A DNA stretch of 64,000 nucleotides from Micromonospora lupini (GTDB taxonomy: Bacteria > Actinomycetota > Actinomycetes > Mycobacteriales > Micromonosporaceae), in contig NZ_JAPENL010000002.1 of NCBI RefSeq assembly GCF_026342015.1, positions 811,001 to 875,000 of the forward strand, read 5' to 3'. Positions 7,224 through 15,126 of this stretch are shown here, in pieces. The notes under the pieces were generated by a model. The model was not told the DNA's origin. It made no database searches and saw only the letters and a list, made by a program, of their open reading frames with translations. Each line of letters opens with the position of its first letter. Within the stretch, counting starts at the first letter, position 1. The position numbers were made by a program, and so were the translations under genes.

Positions 7224-8051
7224 TTACAACCCGAGCAACTCGCGGGCCTCGCTTGTGGTCAGCGGCGGTCGCTGGGCGAGTTGCGCGAAGCCGACCGCGC
7301 GGGCGACCAACTGCATGTTGGACTCGACCGGGCGGCCCTTGGCGTACGTCACCGTGTCCTCCATGCCGACCCGCAGGTGCCCGCCTGTCGACAGCGAGGC
7401 CAACAGCACCGGGATCGTGCTGCGGCCGATGCCGGTGGCCGAGAAGGTGGTGCCCGCGGGCAGGTCCGCCAGCATCCGATGGGCGGCGACAAGCGTCTCG
7501 GTGGTGCCCGGCATGCCGCCCGGCACCCCCATCACGAAGTCGACGTGCACGTGCCCGCCCGCCGGCAGGCCGTACTTGCCCAGCAGCCGCTGCAACGCGG
7601 ACAGGTGGCCGAGGTCGAAGATCTCGTACTCCGGCACGATGCCGCGCTCCTGCATCCGGGTGTGCAGGTCGACGATGAACTCCCAGCGGTTGAGGAAGAC
7701 GTCGTCGCCGAAGTTGACGGTGCCCATGGTGCAGGAGGCCATGTCCGGACCCGCGTTCAGCACGGCCAGCCGGGACGCCTCCGGGTCGGTCACCGCGCCG
7801 CCGGAGGAGAGCTGCACGATCAGGTCGGTGCTCTCCCGCAGTGCCGCCACCGTCTCGGCCAGTCGGGCCGGGTCGAGGGTCGGCCGCGCCGCGTCGTCGC
7901 GGATGTGGACGTGGATCACGGCGGCGCCGAGCGCCTCGCACTCCTTGGCGGTGAGCAGCAGCTCGTCCAGGGTCACCGGCAGCGCCGGCACCTCCGCCTT
8001 GGCCGACTCCGCGCCGGTCGGCGCCACCGTGATCAACGTCCCTGTCGTCAT
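7224..8051 (-). CDS. BKACE-family 3-keto acid cleavage enzyme (DUF849)
   Basis: A 275-residue TIM-barrel protein of the beta-keto acid cleavage family, which condenses a 3-keto acid with acetyl-CoA to give acetoacetate and a new CoA ester. Family signatures are HVHIRD near residue 48 (zinc-binding histidines), EYEIFDLGHL in the middle, HVHVDFVMG and the C-terminal RVGMEDTV strand. The founding member is 3-keto-5-aminohexanoate cleavage enzyme of lysine fermentation, but members differ widely in substrate and nothing else of that pathway is here. The ATG at 8051 follows a TAGGAT hexamer by 7 bases. Confidence 0.87.
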   Translation of the reverse strand: MTTGTLITVAPTGAESAKAEVPALPVTLDELLLTAKECEALGAAVIHVHIRDDAARPTLDPARLAETVAALRESTDLIVQLSSGGAVTDPEASRLAVLNAGPDMASCTMGTVNFGDDVFLNRWEFIVDLHTRMQERGIVPEYEIFDLGHLSALQRLLGKYGLPAGGHVHVDFVMGVPGGMPGTTETLVAAHRMLADLPAGTTFSATGIGRSTIPVLLASLSTGGHLRVGMEDTVTYAKGRPVESNMQLVARAVGFAQLAQRPPLTTSEARELLGL

Positions 8052-8058
8052 GCCGGCG

Positions 8059-8064
8059 ATCCTA
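8059..8064 (-). promoter_or_regulatory. -10 box TAGGAT, leaderless promoter of the BKACE gene
   Basis: TAGGAT on the minus strand ends 7 bases before the ATG at 8051. Confidence 0.5.
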
Positions 8065-8074
8065 GACGCCACGT

Positions 8075-9187
8075 TCAGGACGGGTCGATCGCCGCCGCGG
8101 TCTCGCCGATCAGCAGCGCGGCGTCGTCCGGGACGTTCCGCTTCAGGACCGCGAGGGCGACCTGACCCAGTTCGTGGTGCAGCACGGCGGTGCCCACGAA
8201 GCCCACCGCCCGGCCGTCGAGGGTCACAGGCGTACCGGCGGCCGGCGGCTGGTCGGTGGTCACCCCGTCCAGGTGCAGCAGTACGAGGCGACGCGGCGGA
8301 CGGCCCATGTTGTGCACGCGGGCCACCGTCTCCTGACCCCGGTAACAGCCCTTGTCCAGGTGCACCGCCGGGCCGATGAGGTCCACCTCGGCCGGGATCG
8401 TCCGGTGGTCGGTGTCCACCCCGACCCGGGGCTGCCGGGCGGCGACCCGGATCGCCTCGTACGCCCAGAGGCCGGCGGCCGGCACGCCCGCGCCGCGCAG
8501 CTCCGCCACCACCTGCTCCATCGCCGAACGGGGGACCAGCAGGTCCACCCCGAGGACGCCACGTCGCGCCCAGCCGCCCATGGGCAGCGGTCGGACGTCG
8601 TACCGGATGCCCGCTCGGGGCGGCACGGCCCCGGCGGCGAACTTCGGACCCGGCACCGGGACCAGGTCCGGTGCGGCCAGCCCGGTCACGCCCAGCGTGC
8701 CCAGCGCCTCCGTCGCCGCCGGCCCGACAAGCGACAACAGCGCCCGCTCGGCTGTCGCGTCGCGCGGCTCGACCCTGCTGAAGAACCGCATCTTCTCCAG
8801 GTACGACAGCAGACCCTCGGTCGCGCCCGGCTCGGTGTCCAACCAGGTGGTCTCGCCGTCCTCGGCGACCAGGGCGTGCTGCTCGACGTGCCCGTGCGGG
8901 GAGAGCACCAGCAGCTCGGTGCCCTCGCCGGCGGCCAGCGTCGACAGGTGCTGCGAGGTGATCGTGTGCAGCCAGCCGGCGCGTTCCTCGCCGGGCACCG
9001 CGATGATCCCCCGGTGCGACCTGTCGACCAGGCCGACCTCGGTGTCCAGGGTGCGCTGCTCCCGCAGCGGGTCGCCGTAGTGCGCGGCCACCCCCCGCAC
9101 CCCGGCCGCGACGTGCGCCGGGTCCGGCTGGTCGCGGCTGGCCTCGTCGATGCTCTCGACGGCCACCGCGCCCGCGATGTCGATCAT
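8075..9187 (-). CDS. ygfZ: Folate-binding protein YgfZ
   Basis: A 370-residue relative of the glycine-cleavage T protein. The YgfZ signature KGCYRGQE is present in the second half, preceded by the DLIGPAVHLD segment, and it carries the invariant cysteine. YgfZ proteins bind tetrahydrofolate and assist repair or maturation of some Fe-S enzymes such as MiaB. The ATG at 9187 overlaps the stop of the upstream Fur-family gene as ATGA, so the two are translationally coupled. An Fe-S maintenance factor under the same transcript as a metal or peroxide sensor is functionally coherent. Confidence 0.9.
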   Translation of the reverse strand: MIDIAGAVAVESIDEASRDQPDPAHVAAGVRGVAAHYGDPLREQRTLDTEVGLVDRSHRGIIAVPGEERAGWLHTITSQHLSTLAAGEGTELLVLSPHGHVEQHALVAEDGETTWLDTEPGATEGLLSYLEKMRFFSRVEPRDATAERALLSLVGPAATEALGTLGVTGLAAPDLVPVPGPKFAAGAVPPRAGIRYDVRPLPMGGWARRGVLGVDLLVPRSAMEQVVAELRGAGVPAAGLWAYEAIRVAARQPRVGVDTDHRTIPAEVDLIGPAVHLDKGCYRGQETVARVHNMGRPPRRLVLLHLDGVTTDQPPAAGTPVTLDGRAVGFVGTAVLHHELGQVALAVLKRNVPDDAALLIGETAAAIDPS

Positions 9188-9612
9188 TTGTGATCCCCGT
9201 TCTCGCAGCGGTCGCAGACACCGAAGAGTGACACGTGCCCGATGTCCACCCGGAAACCCCGCTGCGCTGCCAACTGCTCGGCGAGCGGGCGGAGCAGCTC
9301 CGGATCGATCTCGTCGATCGCGCCGCACTCCCGGCAGACCAGGTGAACGTGTTGGTGCTCACCCGCCGCGTGGTAGGTCGGCGAACCGTGCGAGAGGTGG
9401 GTGTGGGTCACCAGGCCGAGCCGTTCCAGCAGCTCCAGCGTGCGGTAGATGGTGGTGATGTTGACGCCGGCGGCGACCTCCCGGACGGCGGTGTGCACCT
9501 GCTCCGGGGTGGCGTGGCCCAGATCGAGCACAGCCTGGAGGACGAGCTGCCGCTGGGCCGTCAGCCGCAGCCCACGGGCCCGGAGCATTTCCGCGAGGGA
9601 GGATTCGGACAC
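9184..9612 (-). CDS. Fur-family metalloregulator
   Basis: A 142-residue Fur superfamily repressor. The N-terminal winged helix includes the recognition segment NITTIYRTLELLE; the dimerisation domain has the HQHVHLVCREC cluster (HxH plus the first CxxC) and a second CxxC, CDRC, close to the C-terminus, which together form the structural zinc site. Whether it senses Fe, Zn or peroxide cannot be decided from sequence alone. The GTG at 9612 is preferred because a TATGAT hexamer ends 6 bases upstream and the protein then has normal family length. It is the first gene of an operon with ygfZ and is divergent from pabC. Confidence 0.9.
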   Translation of the reverse strand: MSESSLAEMLRARGLRLTAQRQLVLQAVLDLGHATPEQVHTAVREVAAGVNITTIYRTLELLERLGLVTHTHLSHGSPTYHAAGEHQHVHLVCRECGAIDEIDPELLRPLAEQLAAQRGFRVDIGHVSLFGVCDRCENGDHK

Positions 9613-9618
9613 CGTCCG

Positions 9619-9624
9619 ATCATA
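9619..9624 (-). promoter_or_regulatory. -10 box TATGAT, leaderless promoter of the fur-ygfZ operon
   Basis: TATGAT on the minus strand ends 6 bases before the GTG at 9612. It is the closest match to the consensus TATAAT among the promoters in this stretch. Confidence 0.6.
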
Positions 9625-9665
9625 GTTCGGCAGCCGTGACTGCCCCGCCGCGCGACTGCCGTCGC

Positions 9666-9671
9666 TACCCT
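9666..9671 (+). promoter_or_regulatory. -10 box TACCCT, leaderless promoter of pabC
   Basis: TACCCT ends 8 bases before the ATG at 9680; the gap to the divergent fur promoter is about 40 bases. Confidence 0.5.
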
Positions 9672-9679
9672 CGACCCTC

Positions 9680-10558
9680 ATGGCGACGTCCTTCACCGAC
9701 CCGGACCCGGTCGGCCCGACCACGCGGATCGCCGTACTCGGACACGGCCCGGTCCCCGCCGCCGAGCCCGTGGTACGCGGCGACGACCGTGGCGTCCTGC
9801 ACGGCGACGGGCTCTTCGAGAGCATGCACCTGCGCCAGGGCCGGCCGTGGCTGCGCGACGAGCACCTGGCCCGGCTGGCCGCGTCGGCAGCCGCCATCGA
9901 GTTGGCCCTGCCCGACGCCGCCGCGCTCACCGACCTGCTCGACACGGTCTGCGCCGACTGGCCGGCGCGTGTCGAGGGAGCGCTGCGGTTGGTCTGCACG
10001 CGGGGCCCGGAGGGCGGCGGGCCGACGGTCTACGCCACGCTGAGCGAGGTGCCGGTGGCGGCGCGGGGGGCGCGACGGGACGGGATCAGCGTCGCGACCC
10101 TGCCGCTGGGGGTGCCCGCCACCGCCCGCGCCGAGGTGACCTGGCTGCCCACCGGGATCAAGTCCACCTCGTACGCCGTCAACAGCGCCGCCCGCCGCTG
10201 GGCGCGCGGCAACGGGGTGGACGACGTGCTCTGGGTCTCCTCCGACGGGTACGCCCTGGAGGGACCCACGGCCAACGTGGTGTGGCTCACCGGGGACACG
10301 CTCCGTACGGTGCCGCCCGCCAGCACCGGCATCCTGCCCGGAACGACAGTCGCCTGGCTGCTCGCCCACGTCGGCGAGCTGGGCCTGAGCGCCGCCGAAC
10401 GGATGGTCACGCCGGCCGAGCTGCACGCCGCCGACGGGGTGTGGTTCGCCTCGTCGGTGCGTGGGCTCACCGAGGTGCACACGCTGGACGGGGTGCGCCG
10501 GGACCGCTGCCCGCGGACTCCCGCCCTGCACGCGCTGCTGGGTTTCCCCGTCGACTGA
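9680..10558 (+). CDS. pabC: Aminotransferase class IV, probable 4-amino-4-deoxychorismate lyase
   Basis: A 292-residue fold-type IV PLP enzyme. The PLP lysine is K161 in the TGIKSTSYAVN segment; the RGVLHGDGLFES segment (about 37-48) and the LEGPTANVVW segment are typical of the family. Aminodeoxychorismate lyase makes 4-aminobenzoate for folate, which fits the neighbouring folate-binding ygfZ. Branched-chain or D-amino acid aminotransferases share the fold, so the exact reaction is a family-level call. Position matches M. tuberculosis Rv0812. Confidence 0.82.
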   Translation: MATSFTDPDPVGPTTRIAVLGHGPVPAAEPVVRGDDRGVLHGDGLFESMHLRQGRPWLRDEHLARLAASAAAIELALPDAAALTDLLDTVCADWPARVEGALRLVCTRGPEGGGPTVYATLSEVPVAARGARRDGISVATLPLGVPATARAEVTWLPTGIKSTSYAVNSAARRWARGNGVDDVLWVSSDGYALEGPTANVVWLTGDTLRTVPPASTGILPGTTVAWLLAHVGELGLSAAERMVTPAELHAADGVWFASSVRGLTEVHTLDGVRRDRCPRTPALHALLGFPVD

Positions 10559-10560
10559 CC

Positions 10561-10606
10561 GTCAGCCGTCGACCCGGACGGTGAGCGTCAGCCGCCGACC
10601 CGGACG
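10561..10606. repeat. Short direct repeat at the end of the nitrobindin gene
   Basis: A 20-base sequence beginning GTCAGCCG occurs at 10561-10580 and again at 10587-10606 with one mismatch (offset 26). The second copy covers the stop codon of the nitrobindin-like gene, so the intergenic copy looks like a tandem duplication of the gene end. Confidence 0.6.
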
Positions 10607-11178
10607 AGCCGGGCCGAGAGGTGCGGGCTGAGCGGGTGACCCACCGCCGCCATCTCCTGGGCGTAGAGCAGCGCGCCCTCGACGATGCCGAAGAGGCGGA
10701 GCCCGCCGGTGACCTCCTTGGCGGTCGCCGTCCGGACCACCGCGTCGGTGGCGAACTCGATCTGGGTGCCGGTGCGCTTGCCGAGGTGCAGCTCCATCAC
10801 CCCGGTGGGGGTCGTGAGCAGGGCCTCCAGCTCGTCGGTCGCCCGACCGTCCACCAGCACCGGTCGCCACCAGCCGACCTCGCGCCCGGCCGGGCGGACG
10901 GGCCTGCTCTGCTCGTCGAGGATCCAGGCACGCGACTCGTAGTGCAGGAACGGCCGGCCGTCGTGGCTGATCCGGATCTCCTGCGCGTAGTCGAAGTCCT
11001 CGATGGTGGGGAAGCCACCCTTGCCCCGGCCGCGCCACAGACCGACGTACGGCAGCAGACCGTCGAGCGCCGGGTGCAGCTTCGGGCCGACCCGCAGGTC
11101 GTGACTCTCCTCGAACGGGTACTCCTCGACCGGCGGCGCGTTCAGCCACGGTGGCTGCAGCGGGTTCTCGTCGCTCAC
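10588..11178 (-). CDS. Nitrobindin-like heme-binding beta-barrel (FABP-like)
   Basis: A 196-residue protein of the nitrobindin/THAP4-like family, a 10-strand beta-barrel that can hold ferric heme and isomerise peroxynitrite to nitrate. The family motif GLWRGRGKG is at about residues 46-54 and the histidines GHPLSPH near the C-terminus include the expected heme ligand. The GTG start at 11178 overlaps the upstream 34-residue gene as GTGA. M. tuberculosis has an FABP-like homologue at the matching position (Rv0813c) beside pabC. The heme role here is inferred from the family. Confidence 0.82.
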   Translation of the reverse strand: MSDENPLQPPWLNAPPVEEYPFEESHDLRVGPKLHPALDGLLPYVGLWRGRGKGGFPTIEDFDYAQEIRISHDGRPFLHYESRAWILDEQSRPVRPAGREVGWWRPVLVDGRATDELEALLTTPTGVMELHLGKRTGTQIEFATDAVVRTATAKEVTGGLRLFGIVEGALLYAQEMAAVGHPLSPHLSARLVRVGG

Positions 11179-11279
11179 CAGCGTCCCCTCGAAATGCGTA
11201 CGGCCAGGTAGACCAGGCCACCCGCGAGCCCGCCCAGGCCGGCGACCAGCAGGCTGACGAACCCGATCTCGGTAACCAT
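11175..11279 (-). CDS. 34-residue single-pass membrane peptide
   Basis: A very short gene encoding an N-terminal acidic residue, one hydrophobic glycine-rich helix (about residues 5-27) and a basic tail RISRGRW, so an inside-positive C-terminus is predicted. The ATG at 11279 follows a TAGGAT hexamer by 7 bases; the in-frame ATG at 11288 lies inside that hexamer and is unlikely. The stop overlaps the nitrobindin-like start (GTGA), indicating translational coupling. Function unknown; coupling suggests a membrane partner or translation-initiating leader for the heme protein. Confidence 0.65.
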   Translation of the reverse strand: MVTEIGFVSLLVAGLGGLAGGLVYLAVRISRGRW

Positions 11280-11286
11280 CGTGACC

Positions 11287-11296
11287 ATCCTATGCT
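11287..11296. promoter_or_regulatory. Symmetric divergent promoter with overlapping -10 boxes
   Basis: On the plus strand TATGCT (11291-11296) ends 7 bases before the dsrE-like ATG at 11304. On the minus strand TAGGAT (11287-11292) ends 7 bases before the ATG at 11279. The two hexamers share the central TA base pairs, so one DNA opening point could serve both directions. Confidence 0.6.
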
Positions 11297-11303
11297 GGGT
11301 CTC

Positions 11304-11666
11304 ATGGCCCGCTCTCTCGTCGTCAAGGTCACCGCTGGGGCGGAGGCCCCGGAACGGTGCGCGCAGGCGTTCACGGTCGCCGCCACGGCGGTCGCCGCCG
11401 GTGTGGACGTCTCGCTCTGGCTGACCGGGGAGTCGACCTGGTTCGCGCTGCCCGGCCGCGCCCAGGAGTTCGAGCTGCCGCACTCCGCGCCGCTGGCCGA
11501 GCTGCTGCACGTCATCCTGACCAGCGGTCGGGTCACCGCCTGCACCCAGTGCGCGGCCCGGCGGGAGATCGGCCCGGACGACGTACTGCCCGGTGTGCGG
11601 ATCGCGGGCGCCGCGGTCTTCGTCGAGGAGGCGTTGGCCGAGGGCGCGCAGGCACTTGTCTACTGA
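11304..11666 (+). CDS. DsrE family protein
   Basis: A 120-residue protein with the DsrE/TusD-like Rossmann-type fold. Members relay sulfane sulfur or have unknown roles; two cysteines in TACTQCAARREI (about residue 80) could be functional. The ATG at 11304 is chosen over the in-frame ATG at 11292 because the latter is inside the -10 hexamer. Divergent from the nitrobindin pair. Substrate and partner proteins cannot be deduced. Confidence 0.8.
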   Translation: MARSLVVKVTAGAEAPERCAQAFTVAATAVAAGVDVSLWLTGESTWFALPGRAQEFELPHSAPLAELLHVILTSGRVTACTQCAARREIGPDDVLPGVRIAGAAVFVEEALAEGAQALVY

Positions 11667-11735
11667 CCACCGGCACCCCTCGGGCTGCGGCGTGGGCGGA
11701 GTACGGATACCGACCCGACATCTCGGACGGCTGCC

Positions 11736-11741
11736 TACGAT
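11736..11741 (+). promoter_or_regulatory. -10 box TACGAT, leaderless promoter of the SCP2-debranching operon
   Basis: TACGAT ends 6 bases before the GTG at 11748, in a 81-base gap after the dsrE-like gene. Confidence 0.55.
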
Positions 11742-11747
11742 TCGGAT

Positions 11748-12128
11748 GTGACCGAGGCGACGGAGAGGTTCTTCGAATCACTGCCGACGCGTACCCCCGC
11801 CGTCCTGGGCGGCCTGGCCACCGGGACCCTCCAGATCGATCTCGGCACCGACCACCGGACCGAGCACTGGCTGGTCCGGATGCGGCCGGGGGCGGTACAG
11901 AGCAGCCGTGAGCGGGGCCCGGCCGACGCCATCTGGTACAGCAGCTCCGCCCTGTTCGACAGGCTGATCAGCGGAGAAGCTCAGGCGCTCGCGGCGGTGC
12001 TGCGCAACGAGAGCACGTTCAGCGGTGACGTGGTGCTCTTCCTGGCCTTCCGCCGCTTCTTCCCGAGCCCTCCGGGCACCCGCGACCCACGCGAGGTGGC
12101 CCGGGAGGCAGTCGGGCGGCGGGCGTGA
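11748..12128 (+). CDS. SCP2 sterol-binding domain protein
   Basis: A 126-residue stand-alone SCP2-like domain: a five-stranded sheet with the hydrophobic DVVLFLAFRRFFP strand near the C-terminus lining a lipid-binding tunnel. Actinobacterial members probably bind acyl-CoA or other lipids, not sterols. The GTG start follows a TACGAT hexamer. Its stop overlaps the GTG start of the debranching enzyme (GTGA), an odd coupling of a lipid-binding domain with carbohydrate metabolism. Confidence 0.78.
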   Translation: MTEATERFFESLPTRTPAVLGGLATGTLQIDLGTDHRTEHWLVRMRPGAVQSSRERGPADAIWYSSSALFDRLISGEAQALAAVLRNESTFSGDVVLFLAFRRFFPSPPGTRDPREVAREAVGRRA

Positions 12129-14179
12129 AGGATCTCGTCAGCATCCTGGACGGCAACACCTTCCTGGTCAGCGACCGTCGCGGAGACATCGAACCGTCCT
12201 TCGCCTTCCCGACCGGGTTGTTCTCCTTCGACACGCGTTTCCTGTCCAGTTGGGTGCTCACTCTCAACGGCGAGCGCCTGCACGCCCTCTCCGTCGACGA
12301 CAGCGAGTCGTACCGGACGACGTTCTTCCTCGCCCCCGGCGAACCCACCCACTACCTGGACGCCAAGGCGTCGGTGATCCGCAGCCGAGCGATCGGGGGC
12401 AGCTTTGACGAGGAGCTGACCGTGCTCAACCACTCCGGCGAGGAGGTCGACTTCACAGTCCGACTCGAGATGGGCAGTGACTTCGCCGACCTGTTCGAGA
12501 TCAAGCACGCCCAGGAGAAGGTCGGGCGGACGACAATCGCGGTGACCGACAACGAGCTGCGGTTGACGTACCGGCGGGAGGCGTTCCACCGGGAGACAGT
12601 GGTCCGCTCCACGGTGCCGGCGCAGGTGGACGCCTCCGGGATGACCTTCCGGGTCCGGATCGACAGCAACAGCGAGTGGACCACAGGGCTGCACGTCTCC
12701 ACAGTCGTCTACGGGGCCCGCGGCGAGGACATCCGAGCCACCCTGCCGTACGCGGGCAGCCGCGGCGGCGACGCCATCCGCGCCGAGCAGCAGAAGCTGA
12801 TCGACCGGGCCCCGAAGCTCGGCTGTGACTGCGAGCCGTTGGCCGGGGCGTACCGGCGCAGCCTCAACGACCTGGCCGCTCTGCGGTACGAGTCGATCGC
12901 GCTCGGCGTACGGCTGATCGCCGCCGGTCTGCCGTGGTTCATGACCCTGTTCGGCCGGGACAGCATCATCACCTCGTTGCAGGTGCTGCCGTTCCTGCCG
13001 GAGCTGATCCCGCCGACGATCCTCATGCTGGCCGGCCTTCAGGGGCACCGGGTGGACGACTTCCGGGACGAGGAGCCCGGCAAGATCCTGCACGAGCTGC
13101 GGTACGGCGAGACCGCCGGCTTCGAGGAGCAGCCGCACTCGCCGTACTACGGGTCGGCCGACTCGACGCCGCTGTTCGTCATCCTGATCGACGAGTACGA
13201 GCGCTGGACCGGCGACACCGCGCTTGTCAAGCGGCTGGAGCCGCAGGTCCGGGCGGCCCTGGAGTGGATCGACACGTACGGCGACCTGCTCGGCACCGGC
13301 TATCTCTGGTATCGGACCCGTAACCCGGAGACCGGGTTGCAGAACCAGTGCTGGAAGGACTCCTGGGACGCCATCTCGTACGCCGACGGTCGGATGCCGG
13401 ACTTCCCCCGGGCCACCTGCGAGTTGCAGGGCTACGCGTACGACGCGAAGGTCCGGGCCGCCCGGCTGGCTCGGAAGGTCTGGAACGATCCGGAGTACGC
13501 CGACCGGTTGGAGCGGGAGGCGGCGGCGCTCAAGCAGCGGTTCAACCACGACTTCTGGATCGCCGACCGGGAGTACTACGCGCTCGCCCTGGACGCCGAC
13601 GGCCGGCAGGTGGACGCGCTGACGTCGAACATCGGGCACCTGCTGTGGAGCGGGATCGTTGACGAGTCCCGGGCCGGCAAGGTGGTCGACCACCTGCTCG
13701 GGCCGCGACTGTTCTCCGGCTGGGGGGTGCGGACCCTCGCCGAGGGTGAGGGTCGGTACAACCCGATCGGCTACCACGTGGGCACCGTCTGGCCGTTCGA
13801 CAACTCGATCATCGCCTGGGGCCTGGGCCGGTACGGCTACCGGGACGAGGCCGGGCGGATCTGCGACGCGATGCTCGCGGCGTCGCACTACTTCGACGGG
13901 CGGCTGCCGGAGGCGTTCGCCGGCTACGCCCGCAGCCGCACCGGCTACCCGGTGGAGTATCCGACCGCGTGCAGCCCGCAGGCCTGGTCGAGCGGCACCC
14001 CGCTGCTGTTGTTGCGGGTGATACTGGGGCTGGAGCCGCAGGGCGAGCACCTGATCATCGATCCGGCCGTGCCACCGGGCATGGGCCGGGTGGAGCTGCT
14101 GGACATTCCCGGTCGCTGGGGCCGGGTGGACGCCCTGGGTCGCAGCCGCGGTCCGCAGGATCAGGAGACGGACGGCTGA
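12125..14179 (+). CDS. Amylo-alpha-1,6-glucosidase family (glycogen debranching-type) enzyme
   Basis: A 684-residue cytosolic glycoside hydrolase. The first ~215 residues form the N-terminal bis-type beta domain of this family (starts LVSILDGNTFLVSD); the rest is an (alpha/alpha)6 barrel with LPWFMTLFGRDSIITS near 275 and GYHVGTVWPFDNSIIAWG near 555, both typical of glycogen-debranching C-terminal domains. Likely action is on alpha-1,6 branch points or related oligosaccharides. It lacks the 4-alpha-glucanotransferase half of eukaryotic debranching enzyme, as is normal in bacteria. The start GTG overlaps the SCP2 stop. Confidence 0.85.
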   Translation: MKDLVSILDGNTFLVSDRRGDIEPSFAFPTGLFSFDTRFLSSWVLTLNGERLHALSVDDSESYRTTFFLAPGEPTHYLDAKASVIRSRAIGGSFDEELTVLNHSGEEVDFTVRLEMGSDFADLFEIKHAQEKVGRTTIAVTDNELRLTYRREAFHRETVVRSTVPAQVDASGMTFRVRIDSNSEWTTGLHVSTVVYGARGEDIRATLPYAGSRGGDAIRAEQQKLIDRAPKLGCDCEPLAGAYRRSLNDLAALRYESIALGVRLIAAGLPWFMTLFGRDSIITSLQVLPFLPELIPPTILMLAGLQGHRVDDFRDEEPGKILHELRYGETAGFEEQPHSPYYGSADSTPLFVILIDEYERWTGDTALVKRLEPQVRAALEWIDTYGDLLGTGYLWYRTRNPETGLQNQCWKDSWDAISYADGRMPDFPRATCELQGYAYDAKVRAARLARKVWNDPEYADRLEREAAALKQRFNHDFWIADREYYALALDADGRQVDALTSNIGHLLWSGIVDESRAGKVVDHLLGPRLFSGWGVRTLAEGEGRYNPIGYHVGTVWPFDNSIIAWGLGRYGYRDEAGRICDAMLAASHYFDGRLPEAFAGYARSRTGYPVEYPTACSPQAWSSGTPLLLLRVILGLEPQGEHLIIDPAVPPGMGRVELLDIPGRWGRVDALGRSRGPQDQETDG

Positions 14180-14198
14180 CCCGGACGCGACGCCCGGC

Positions 14199-15059
14199 TC
14201 AACCGGGGCAGCCGACGGTGGCGGCCACCCGTGCGGAGTCCGGGCCGAGTTCGGCAAGCACTGTGACGTCGCCGGCGCGGTACGCGTACACCGGGGGGTT
14301 GTCCAGCAGCGGGGTGCCGCCGGCAAGCGGGGCGAGGGCGCCGGCCGCGGCCGGGCCGGACCCGGCGGCGGACCGTGCGGTACGGGCCAGGGCGCCGTCC
14401 GGGCACGGCGCGGTGACCAGCTCCGGCGCGGCGTCGCTCGAGCGGTCGAGCGCGGTCAGGGCGGCCGTCAGGGCGGTGGCCTCCGGGCCGGCGCCGGTGG
14501 CGGGCTTCGGGTCGTAACCGGCGCCAAGCGGACGGCAGCCGGTGTCGACTGTCAACCGGAGCCGGCCGTCCCCGGTCGGTCGCCCCTCGACGGCGACGAA
14601 GTCCCCGGCGTCGGCGTGCAGTTCCGGGCCGTCCAGGCCGGGGCCGACCCCGGCCCGCCAGGTCGCTGGAAGCCGATCGGCGATGCCTCTCAGCACGGCC
14701 TGCTCGGTGCCCACGGCCGCGAGCACGCCGACCTCGCGGCGCAACGCCGCCCCGTCGGAGAACGGGGTGACACGGCAGCCGGCGTTGATCCGCATCGCGC
14801 CCAGCTCCAGCAGCCCGGCCGCGCCGGCGGCCCGGGCCAGCTCACCGACCGCCCGGTCGACCACCGGGGCGGCCTCGTCGACGGAGCGCTGCTCGCGCAC
14901 GGTCGGCGGGTCGTCGCGGACCGACATCCAGGCGAGCCCGGCCAACAGCACGGCCCACAGCACTGTCGCGACCAGCAGCCAGCGCCGCCCACGCCGGGCG
15001 GGTGCCGGCGTGGCGGGATCGCTCGACGGGGCCCACCCCGTCTGGACAGCACCGCTCAC
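14199..15059 (-). CDS. Hypothetical membrane-anchored protein
   Basis: A 286-residue protein with a short cytoplasmic N-terminus, one transmembrane helix (about residues 27-46) and an external domain of about 240 residues with three or more cysteines (in NAGCRV, DTGCRP, TAPCPD and VGCPG) that may pair outside the cell. I do not recognise the domain. The upstream gene on the same strand, 67 bases away, is a winged-helix regulator, so the two may form an operon. The opposing debranching gene ends 19 bases away. Confidence 0.65.
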   Translation of the reverse strand: MSGAVQTGWAPSSDPATPAPARRGRRWLLVATVLWAVLLAGLAWMSVRDDPPTVREQRSVDEAAPVVDRAVGELARAAGAAGLLELGAMRINAGCRVTPFSDGAALRREVGVLAAVGTEQAVLRGIADRLPATWRAGVGPGLDGPELHADAGDFVAVEGRPTGDGRLRLTVDTGCRPLGAGYDPKPATGAGPEATALTAALTALDRSSDAAPELVTAPCPDGALARTARSAAGSGPAAAGALAPLAGGTPLLDNPPVYAYRAGDVTVLAELGPDSARVAATVGCPG

Positions 15060-15126
15060 CCGGCCATGGTGTCACGGGCGGTCCGCCGCGCCGGAGGCAG
15101 CGGTCGGGGGCCGGGACGACGACGGG

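Noticed and set aside
11981..14326. Long minus-strand frame opposite the debranching enzyme
   Set aside because: No domain signal; the plus-strand enzyme has clear family motifs.
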